A stretch of 64,000 bases of DNA, from positions 1 through 64,000 of IMG/VR virus record IMGVR_UViG_3300005831_000060. One strand, written 5' to 3'. The position numbers and the translations under genes were made by a program. Source of the DNA: a virus. Below the pieces are notes generated by a model. That model was not told the DNA's origin and did not search any database. It saw nothing but the letters and a program-made list of their open reading frames with translations. This document shows, one piece after another, positions 57,222 through 64,000 of the stretch. The number at the start of each line of letters is the position of its first letter. Positions within the stretch are counted from its first letter, which is position 1.

Positions 57222-58321
57222 GTTTGTTAGTCAAACTTATTGAAGCAAAAAAAGCCTTTTCCATAATAGAGTTGGGTTGCGGTGTCCCCGTGGCCCACTC
57301 TCTTATGTTACAGCGTGGTTCAAGTAAAGTACTTACCATGGCTTGTTGTCCTTATGGTAGAGATTACCAATCTGAGATGACTGGCCTGGATTTAGGAGCT
57401 GTTAGATCAGTTTCTGTTGAAATGGAACAAGAGTTACTAAAGAACTTATATGATGATTCTCATGGAGAGGATTTTCATATAGCTTACTCGATGCAGTCAG
57501 GATCCACAGCTAGGGTTAGCCATGGTTATATTGGAATTTGTTGCGGCGAATATAGTGCAATCTACCATGTGACTCTTGGTCAAGAAATGAGTAAAGACAT
57601 TGCAGGTAAGTGTATGGTATCTATCGTAGAAGATATTATAGAGTATCATATACTGAGTGGTAATATGAGTACTGTTGGGAAAGATGGTAAAACATCATTC
57701 ATAGATGGTGCTTGGTCTTGTCATGATTTGAATAAAGAATCGGTTACGTTTGATCCATCGATAATGCCGCATAACTTTGGTACTTTTTGTTGGGCTGCCG
57801 GACAATGGCATCGTGTTGTCGATATACTCAGACAACTTGAAGGTGGTATGTGTCTTATTAAAGGAAGTTTTAACCCTCTACATGATGGGCACAAACAATT
57901 GATGGGTGCAGCAATGGACTTTACCAATATACCTTTAATGTGTATGACTTCTCATACGTTGGATAATAAGAATACGGCACTACATGAATTAGTTGAACGT
58001 GCACAAAAAATGCCCGGAGCTATATGTGTGATTGACAGTCATAATGTCTATATGAGAGAACTTATTGCTGATCTAAAACAGTGGGATAACGGTCCTAAAA
58101 GGACTATCCATTTGTTTATGGGTATTGATGTATTCTCTAAATTCGATGTTAACGATGTATCCGAGGAGGTTAAAATCCATGTATATCATCGTGTATGCGA
58201 AGTAGGTAACATATCATTCCATGACAGTATGTACTCAACATTGTCATCTACATCGATAAGAGAAGCTATAAAAGAAGCAACAATAAAACAACTCAATGAA
58301 ACAGATACACCAATTGTTTAG
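57218..58321 (+). CDS. CinA-like domain fused to NMN adenylyltransferase (367 aa)
   Basis: Residues 1-150 resemble the CinA C-terminal domain, an NMN amidohydrolase fold (IIELGCGVPVAHSLMLQRGSSKVL, FHIAYSMQSGSTARVSHGYIGIC). Residues 211-360 are a nucleotidyltransferase with GSFNPLHDGH (216-225) as the HxGH ATP site and SSTSIREA near 345-352 as the ISSTxxR motif, so this part joins NMN and ATP to make NAD. Coupled by ATGA to NAMPT. A CinA-like half could be inactive or deamidate NMN. Confidence 0.85.
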   Translation: MSLLVKLIEAKKAFSIIELGCGVPVAHSLMLQRGSSKVLTMACCPYGRDYQSEMTGLDLGAVRSVSVEMEQELLKNLYDDSHGEDFHIAYSMQSGSTARVSHGYIGICCGEYSAIYHVTLGQEMSKDIAGKCMVSIVEDIIEYHILSGNMSTVGKDGKTSFIDGAWSCHDLNKESVTFDPSIMPHNFGTFCWAAGQWHRVVDILRQLEGGMCLIKGSFNPLHDGHKQLMGAAMDFTNIPLMCMTSHTLDNKNTALHELVERAQKMPGAICVIDSHNVYMRELIADLKQWDNGPKRTIHLFMGIDVFSKFDVNDVSEEVKIHVYHRVCEVGNISFHDSMYSTLSSTSIREAIKEATIKQLNETDTPIV

Positions 58322-58742
58322 TGAAGCATTTATTGAAGCTGAAGAAAAAGGCTATGACCACATAGTAATTGCTGTCGATCTACATGGTACTATTGTCAAT
58401 TCAAAATTGTATAATAGAATCAAAGGTACTGAAGAAGAGAAACTTGCACATTCTATATACCATAAGGCTATTGAAGCTTTAACTCTGATGACTGAGGACC
58501 CTAGAATTGAAATGTTCATATATAGTGGTACTGAACCATCATCTTTAGTTAGAATCAAGAATAGTCTCGAGAAATACTTTGATATAAAGGTTGCTTTGAG
58601 TTATTCTGCTGATACTACCATTGATAAACAATCATTTACAAAGAAACCCTATTTCAGTATTCTTCTGGATAATAAGGCTGGGTTCGACCCTGTACATGAC
58701 TGGGATACTATTTCGAGTATTTTAAAACTACAAAAGAAATGA
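58296..58742 (+). CDS. HAD-like hydrolase (148 aa)
   Basis: IAVDLHGTIVN at residues 25-35 is a HAD motif I with the second Asp replaced by His; MFIYSGTEPSSLVRI is motif II. The domain is short, without a cap, and ends in VHDWDTISSIL. It overlaps the neighbours on both sides, so it is co-translated with the NAD genes. Possible phosphatase on a pathway intermediate; activity uncertain. Confidence 0.7.
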   Translation: MKQIHQLFSEAFIEAEEKGYDHIVIAVDLHGTIVNSKLYNRIKGTEEEKLAHSIYHKAIEALTLMTEDPRIEMFIYSGTEPSSLVRIKNSLEKYFDIKVALSYSADTTIDKQSFTKKPYFSILLDNKAGFDPVHDWDTISSILKLQKK

Positions 58743-59269
58743 CACCAGAACAAAAGAAAGTTATGGAAGAAGTTCCATTCCCTATAGTATTTTCCTGTAT
58801 TGACTTGATACTCACTGTCGGAAGTAAGATAGTGTTTATCAAAAAGTCGTACAAAGATAATCTACTTAGATTACCGGGCGGTATGGTAGATACTACCGAC
58901 CTCACTCTGAAACATACTGTTCGCAGAGAAGCTAAAGAAGAGGTTAATGCCAACCCTGAGTGTATGGAGTTTAATGATGATTTTAGAGTTATGTCTTTCA
59001 TGACTCAGGACTCAAATCGTTACAACCCAGATTCATCTAAACACAGACTCAAGACTACTTTATTTCATGTAAGGTATACAAATCCATTTGAACCAGCTAT
59101 CCTTGATGCAAATGAGGGATTGAAAGCTGGAGATGATGCTGATGGTATTGAGTTGGTCCCCATCAAACAATTATTTGATATCGATTGGGTAGCAAAAAAT
59201 ATTATGCCGGGACATATCCCTTTACTGTACTACTGGTTAGGACAATATGATGGTGATAGGTACATTTAA
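58739..59269 (+). CDS. Nudix hydrolase (176 aa)
   Basis: The Nudix box reads GGMVDTTDLTLKHTVRREAKEEVN (residues 47-70): the REAKEE core is intact, while the first acidic position is Asp rather than Glu. Such enzymes cleave nucleoside diphosphates linked to X, for example NAD, ADP-ribose or PRPP. Coupled by ATGA to the HAD gene, so the substrate is probably in the NAD pathway. Confidence 0.85.
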   Translation: MTPEQKKVMEEVPFPIVFSCIDLILTVGSKIVFIKKSYKDNLLRLPGGMVDTTDLTLKHTVRREAKEEVNANPECMEFNDDFRVMSFMTQDSNRYNPDSSKHRLKTTLFHVRYTNPFEPAILDANEGLKAGDDADGIELVPIKQLFDIDWVAKNIMPGHIPLLYYWLGQYDGDRYI

Positions 59270-59489
59270 TGGGTTTCCTGTAGAGTACGATGAGTTATCG
59301 GAAACAGCTTCTTGTAAAGGAGTTGTCTTTACTTTATCGCAGGCTGAATTAGCTATAAAAGGTGCTAATAGACTTGGAAATGCAAAGCGTATTGAGATAA
59401 CAGGTGCCAAGATAAGAATTGATTGCTTAGCTGATACCTTAGAAGTATTTAATAATTTAATTAAAAAGGCAAAAAAATGTCAAAAGTAA
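59247..59489 (+). CDS. Hypothetical protein (80 aa)
   Basis: Starts at 59247 or 59250 inside the end of the Nudix gene and overlaps the AAA gene by 13 bases. Small alpha/beta domain (TFNGFPVEYDELSETASCKGVVF). No family assigned. Confidence 0.5.
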   Translation: MMVIGTFNGFPVEYDELSETASCKGVVFTLSQAELAIKGANRLGNAKRIEITGAKIRIDCLADTLEVFNNLIKKAKKCQK

Positions 59490-60898
59490 AAGTTCCCCGC
59501 GAGGTAGATAATCATTCTATTAAAGGGTTTAGAGAAGAACTGTATTATGCTATTCATTTAGCAGTAACAGGAATGTTTGGACCATCTGTGTATGAACCTA
59601 CTGAAGGTATGTCTGGGGAAAGTGATCCTGAGTTTTTAACTATAGTTGATCCAGACACAGATGAGAGTATTAGAATGCCTCTTGGATCTTTAAGTATTGG
59701 TGAGTTCAATATAGATGGTACTTTGAAAAAGAAGCCATTAACTGATGATGAACGGCACAAAAAAGATTATCGCCGTCGTAATAATATCTATGATGACGAG
59801 GATGAAGAATTAGCGACAAACATTAATATAAGTTGTTACTATGACTTTGCTAATGTTCAAATGATTCTTGAGGTTGATGCACCTAAAACCCGAAAAGAGG
59901 AAGCAGATGCTTTGGTTGGTATGGTTAAAACTATGTCTAAAACCAGATCTTATCTACAACATAAAGTATTGAAAATTATTGTTGATGATAATGAAAAACA
60001 AACTGTTTCTATAATCCCTGTTAATAAGATTAAAAATCAGGATGTTTTTATTTACTCTGAAATTCGCACAGGATTAATTCCTATTGTATCCAGATTAACT
60101 GGTAAATCTGATAATCTTGGTATTAATAATAAATACTCTTTGTTGTTGCATGGTAAAGGAGGGACTGGTAAGACATCTATGATGTTTAACTATGTAAGTC
60201 CTATTGCAATTGAAAATGGGTATACTGTTATCTTTTGTGAAAATGCAAAACACTACGAAAAGATTCTTGACATTGCTGAAGTATTAGTATCTGAACGTGG
60301 GTGGAAAGTTATCACAATTGTAGAGGATATTGATCAAGCTTTCGATGGAGAAATTCGCGGAGAGATGCAACAAAATATCCTTAATAAAATCGATGCAGGG
60401 TACAACAAAGATCTTAAATTGATCAATGTTATGACAACCAATTATATCGATCGTATTTCTTCGTTTATGATTCGTGCTGGTCGTATTTCTAAATTACTTC
60501 ATGTAGGCGGAATACCTGCTATAGATGTTTTACCTTTTTGTGAACGCTTTATGGGTAAAATGTATGATAGTAAAGCCGATTATTCATCATGTGTTGATAT
60601 ACTTACAGATATGCCGGCATCTTTTGTACGTGAAATTATCGATGAAGCTAAAACATTAGCTAATTCATTTAATGATGTTACTATTTCCCCCCATTTATTT
60701 AGCACAACAGTTAAGTCATATAAACATCAAGAGGAACTAACTCTTCGTTCTAGTTATGATCCTAAAGATAAAGTAGTTGATGCTATTCGTATTATTTTTG
60801 ATGCTGTTGGTATTAACCCAGAAAACCTTACTAATATTCTTCAATATAATAGTAATAAGGTTATTATGTCTATGGGCAAAGAATGGCCTGTTGAGTGA
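59477..60898 (+). CDS. AAA-family ATPase (473 aa)
   Basis: N-terminal 200 residues of unknown fold precede an AAA domain: Walker A GKGGTGKT at 226-233, Walker B VITIVEDID at 278-286, sensor-1-type NVMTTNY and an arginine-bearing FMIRAGRISK. The layout (unique N-domain plus one AAA module and helical lid) suggests a remodelling ATPase. It overlaps the next gene by four bases. Phage role unknown; replication or host-complex remodelling are possible. Confidence 0.75.
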   Translation: MSKVKVPREVDNHSIKGFREELYYAIHLAVTGMFGPSVYEPTEGMSGESDPEFLTIVDPDTDESIRMPLGSLSIGEFNIDGTLKKKPLTDDERHKKDYRRRNNIYDDEDEELATNINISCYYDFANVQMILEVDAPKTRKEEADALVGMVKTMSKTRSYLQHKVLKIIVDDNEKQTVSIIPVNKIKNQDVFIYSEIRTGLIPIVSRLTGKSDNLGINNKYSLLLHGKGGTGKTSMMFNYVSPIAIENGYTVIFCENAKHYEKILDIAEVLVSERGWKVITIVEDIDQAFDGEIRGEMQQNILNKIDAGYNKDLKLINVMTTNYIDRISSFMIRAGRISKLLHVGGIPAIDVLPFCERFMGKMYDSKADYSSCVDILTDMPASFVREIIDEAKTLANSFNDVTISPHLFSTTVKSYKHQEELTLRSSYDPKDKVVDAIRIIFDAVGINPENLTNILQYNSNKVIMSMGKEWPVE

Positions 60899-61314
60899 TG
60901 GTAAAGAAACACGCCTATTTATTAAAAGATGATTACTACGAGTCTCGGAGTGTTGGTACCAAGGCTCGTAGTAATAAATATTGTTCTCACTGTAATAGTA
61001 TTATTCCCAAAGGAGAACCACATACTGTGCATTCATTCTATCCGGAGTTTGCTACTTACCCAACACATAATCAGTGTAATGATGACTTTATGGCTTCTCT
61101 TATAGCGAACTCAGATACTAAAGAAGGTGGAGATGTAACCAAAGAGTATGCCAAGGTAATCAATGATGCTTTGGAGAATGATGAACTGGTGTATATGGTA
61201 CGAGATCTAAAAGATACGAAATTAATGGCTGTAAAAAACGTTAAAGAGCTCTTGGGTATCGGATTAAAACCAGCAAAGGATATCGTTGATGCGATTCACC
61301 AAATCTATAAGTAA
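60895..61314 (+). CDS. Zinc-finger protein with an L7/L12-like C-terminal domain (139 aa)
   Basis: Residues 25-60 contain CSHC...HTVHSF...HNQC, a likely zinc site. Residues 100-139 (MAVKNVKELLGIGLKPAKDIVDAIHQIYK) match the ribosomal L7/L12 C-terminal helix-turn (V-x-LLG-GLK-AK-VD), which binds translation factors. Coupled to the AAA gene. A link to ribosome manipulation is possible but inferred. Confidence 0.7.
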   Translation: MMVKKHAYLLKDDYYESRSVGTKARSNKYCSHCNSIIPKGEPHTVHSFYPEFATYPTHNQCNDDFMASLIANSDTKEGGDVTKEYAKVINDALENDELVYMVRDLKDTKLMAVKNVKELLGIGLKPAKDIVDAIHQIYK

Positions 61315-61364
61315 TTAAATTGCTGTAAATTAAAAAGTATCTAATCAATATTTTTTAAATTGAT

Positions 61365-64000
61365 ATGGCTGTAATAGAACAAAAGTTCATAGAGACAGAA
61401 GGTGGTATTCGTAAGAATATCGATCAGGATAGCATGCCGTTAGCCTTGGATATCCTTCAACGTGGTCTTTATGCATTCCCAATTCAATCAACTATTAGAG
61501 AATTGACTTCCAATGCCTATGATGCAATCAAGGAACGGGATGTTGCTCTCGCAATTATTCGCGGTGATTCGGCTGTAGAGAACCACTTCGATGTAACTAA
61601 ACAAGATAGCATCTATCATTCGTCGGGGTGGGATCCTAGTTATTTCGATCCAACATGGCTATCAACTGATCCATTAGTTCATATTTATTATGAAGAGGGT
61701 GTATCGAAGGATATATTAAGGATTGTTGATAATGGTGTAGGCCTTGGTAAACAGAGACTTATAGGCTATTTTCAACTCAATAAAATGTAAAATTCAAATT
61801 AATTAACTATAATATAGGTACACAAATACTTATATTATGAAATCAGGTGTATATACTATCACAAATACTGTTAATGGAAAAATGTACGTAGGGTCAGCTC
61901 AACGATATTTTAGTTCTAGATGGTCAGATCACAGACGTAAATTACGATCAAATACTCATTATAATGATCATTTACAACGTTCTTGGAACAAGTACGGAGA
62001 GGAATCATTTAGATTTGAGATTCTCGAGACTTATCCCCCAGAATATTGTTTACAAATGGAGTACTATTGGGTTAATTTGTTAGATACCGTTAGTAATGGT
62101 TATAATGCTGATTATCCTGGTCTGGGAACTACTGGGTTTAGGTTTGGTAAATCCACTAAAGCCAAAATGTCTGCTAAAGCAAAATTAAGAGATCAGTCTC
62201 ATTTACATACTCAAGAAGTATGGAAAAAGATTAGTGAATCTTCTAAAACTGCACAACTTGGTAATACAAATAGAAGAGGAACTGGTAAGTATGGAAAGTG
62301 CGAGAAATATGATTCTAAATGGAATTTAGTGCATACATATGACAATCCATATCAAGCTTTCAGAGATCTTGGACTAAATCATGCATCACATATTATCAGA
62401 TCTTCTATCAACAGTACAACATGTAAAGGATTTCATTGGGTAGTATACAACAAAGAAGGTAATTTAATAGAATAGTTGAGTATAAATTCCGTTAAACGGG
62501 GAAACTCCTGAAGAGGACAATCCCGTGCTAAATCAGTTAGAAATAATTGTAAATGCCGAACGACTAGAGATGACGCTTACTGGGTAAAGCCAAAGCTATA
62601 AAGTTCTCCACGAAAGCGGGACACTGCTTGCGGTTTGCAAGTTAAAGATATAGTCTACTCTACAACTATAACAAGATAAATTGTAGAAAGTATAGGATAA
62701 AGAGCCTATATAAATAATAAAATGTATTCTACAAAGCGTGCGAATAAAGATGCTTTGGGGAAATGGGGTAAACACAATCAATTTTTCTAACTATAATATA
62801 TTTGGTACGATTTTACAATTAATCCAAATAAATAGTTATGGTATCTTATAATGATGAATTTAAGAATATTGACACAGAAGCTAAAGCATATTTTCTAGGT
62901 TTCTTTCATGCTGATGGTAGTTTGCATTACTCTAAAATTGCATATAGCAGTTGTAGTAAGTTAAAACTAAGTATTAAAGATGAGGAAATTATTAAACGAT
63001 TTGAAAGTGAATTTCCATTCTTTAATATATCATATAGCGAGGATAGTTATGTGTGGAATAATGAGGAACGATTTAATAACAAGGTAGTATTGAGGTCTTA
63101 TAATAAAGAGCTTTATACTGATTTAGTTAATATTGGTGTAAAATCGGTATTATTAGATTTACCTGAAGAATTATTTATTCATTATATCAGGGGTTATATA
63201 GATGGCGATGGTTGTTATTCAAAGCAAATTACAGATGGAAAACCATATTGGAATATGACTTTGTGTATTACTGAACCTGAAATAATACCACTACAAGACT
63301 TTTTTAACAGTTATGGTATTCATTCAACAGTTAGACAACAGGGGAAAATATATGTACTTAGAGTGCGTAGAAAAACTGATGTTGAATTACTGGTTGGTCT
63401 ATTATACTCTGATTCATCATGGTACTTAAAAAGAAAAAAGGCTTTAGTCGATGAAATCCTAAGCCCCATTAAAATCGCGTGAACTCACGGAAAGCCCTCC
63501 CTTGAAGGGTAATCGTGATCCAAGCTTTGCAGGAATGCATTGAAGGAGCAGAGACTAACGTATGGAGTCCAGAACGGACAGTAAAACGACACGAGCGCGC
63601 GACACCCTGGTTTAGGGTGATGACATAGTCCGAACATCATACTATGGTAAAGTATGAGAATTAAAGGATAAAGAGCCTTTAAGATAACAAAGTGTTAGGT
63701 AGTAAAGTAGCTCTATCATTGAATGTTGACTCTTTTAGGGTAATCAACAGATATAATGGTAAAAAGTTCAAATTCGACGTCTATTTAGACAAAGTGGACC
63801 CTGTAACTCCCAAAATAAGTGGTGGAAAAGTAAATGAGTATTTACAGTTAACAGATGATTGTATAGCTTATTACGAAGAAACCTCGGAAAAGAATGGGTT
63901 AGAGGTTCAGGTTGAAATTAAAAAGCATAATAAGAAGTTGTTATTTGAGGCTATACAGTCTCAGTTAATGTACCTTCCTAATATCAAAGTATACACTAAA
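61365..64000 (+). CDS. rIIA: rIIA-like GHKL ATPase, three exons, 3' end beyond the window
   Basis: Exons 61365-61781, 62725-62769 and 63695-64000 join in frame to give 256+ residues. The GHKL boxes are ELTSNAYDA (46-54) and DNGVGL (122-127), then after splicing YSTKRANKDALGKWG|LGSKVALSL, the rIIA-type glycine loop. The two introns flank the 15-codon second exon that carries the STK motif. rIIA proteins influence lysis inhibition and exclusion in T4-like phages; the partner rIIB, if present, would lie past the edge. Confidence 0.85.
61782..62724 (+). mobile_element. Group I intron 1 of rIIA, GIY-YIG gene in the P1 loop
   Basis: The exon end ACTCAAT pairs with the guide GTTGAGT (62475-62481), a U-G wobble marking the splice site. 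A P7-type AGACTAG...GATATAGTC pair is visible at 62565/62648. Ends with G at 62724. The guide lies directly after the GIY-YIG stop, so the whole gene sits in loop L1. The 3' tail GGATAAAGAGCCT is nearly identical to intron 2. Confidence 0.85.
61837..62475 (+). CDS. GIY-YIG homing endonuclease in intron 1 (212 aa)
   Basis: GIY-YIG core: GVYTITNTVNGKMYVGSAQ (residues 4-22), SSRWSDHRRKL with catalytic Arg, and LQMEYYWVNLLD with the Glu. The linker carries NUMOD-like DNA-binding units (KSTKAKMSAKAKLRDQ and DNPYQAFRDLGL...GFHWVVY), as in I-TevI-type enzymes. It would cut an intronless rIIA to spread the intron. Confidence 0.9.
   Translation: MKSGVYTITNTVNGKMYVGSAQRYFSSRWSDHRRKLRSNTHYNDHLQRSWNKYGEESFRFEILETYPPEYCLQMEYYWVNLLDTVSNGYNADYPGLGTTGFRFGKSTKAKMSAKAKLRDQSHLHTQEVWKKISESSKTAQLGNTNRRGTGKYGKCEKYDSKWNLVHTYDNPYQAFRDLGLNHASHIIRSSINSTTCKGFHWVVYNKEGNLIE
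62770..63694 (+). mobile_element. Group I intron 2 of rIIA, LAGLIDADG gene in the P1 loop
   Basis: The exon end TGGGGT pairs with the guide GCCCCA (63463-63468) with a U-G wobble at the splice site. That guide lies within the 3' end of the LAGLIDADG gene, so the gene is inside loop L1. P7-type AGAGACTA and GACATAGTCC occur at 63551/63623. Intron ends G at 63694. Confidence 0.88.
62838..63482 (+). CDS. LAGLIDADG homing endonuclease in intron 2 (214 aa)
   Basis: Two LAGLIDADG motifs, YFLGFFHADGS (about residues 14-24) and HYIRGYIDGDGC (about 114-125), so one chain forms both halves of the active site. It ends inside the intron guide, which overlaps coding sequence. It would cut the intronless rIIA site, independent of the GIY-YIG gene. 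Confidence 0.9.
   Translation: MVSYNDEFKNIDTEAKAYFLGFFHADGSLHYSKIAYSSCSKLKLSIKDEEIIKRFESEFPFFNISYSEDSYVWNNEERFNNKVVLRSYNKELYTDLVNIGVKSVLLDLPEELFIHYIRGYIDGDGCYSKQITDGKPYWNMTLCITEPEIIPLQDFFNSYGIHSTVRQQGKIYVLRVRRKTDVELLVGLLYSDSSWYLKRKKALVDEILSPIKIA

Noticed and set aside
1-64000. Stop-codon reassignment, suggested by a tRNA that could read amber
   Set aside because: TAG and TGA both end genes at tight four-base junctions throughout, and no long frame is interrupted by only one stop type.
1-64000. CRISPR array
   Set aside because: No set of regularly spaced direct repeats was found. The tandem RNA elements differ in stems and spacing.

Overview
The window is a 64 kb piece of a large, AT-rich double-stranded DNA phage genome. 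The genes point to a host in the Bacteroidetes: starts are preceded by A/T-rich boxes such as TAAATTAA rather than by Shine-Dalgarno sequences, and the genes are tightly packed with many four-base overlaps. The organism is inferred, not proven. TAA, TAG and TGA all appear to act as ordinary stops.

Bases 1 to 24.5 kb are transcribed leftward and hold the virion genes. From the upstream end these are an HTH protein, a GIY-YIG nuclease, a PD-(D/E)XK nuclease, two large proline/basic-rich virion-like proteins, a tandem pair of paralogous helical proteins, the large terminase, a block of tRNA genes interrupted by two HNH endonuclease genes, a tandem GroES-like co-chaperonin, the portal, and then connector-like and tail-fibre genes that run off the left edge. 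The capsid gene is not in the window.

At about 24.5-24.97 kb transcription diverges. From there to 46 kb the rightward strand carries many small unrecognised genes (membrane proteins, zinc ribbons, lipoproteins, two phosphoribosyltransferase-fold proteins) mixed with tRNAs and an unusually large amount of structured non-coding RNA. This includes a four-member stem-ACAGCAA family, many tRNA-sized elements with good closing stems but abnormal arms, a tRNA-Lys whose two halves lie in swapped order, a tRNA-like gene whose anticodon arm matches the complement of the 16S rRNA tail, and a phage tmRNA whose T-loop is interrupted by a group I intron.

From 46 to 51.3 kb lie an SPFH-domain lipoprotein and a Ter-type module: TerD, a vWA protein, a HAD protein, a PRTase-fold protein and TerC. 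From 53 to 59 kb lie a DUF2828/TROVE-vWA protein and an NAD salvage cassette (NAMPT, a CinA-like/NMNAT fusion, a HAD protein and a Nudix hydrolase) that resembles the phage NAD-rebuilding route used against NAD-depleting defences. The right end carries an AAA ATPase and an rIIA-like GHKL gene split by two group I introns around a 45-nt micro-exon. Each of these introns carries a homing endonuclease gene inside its P1 loop.
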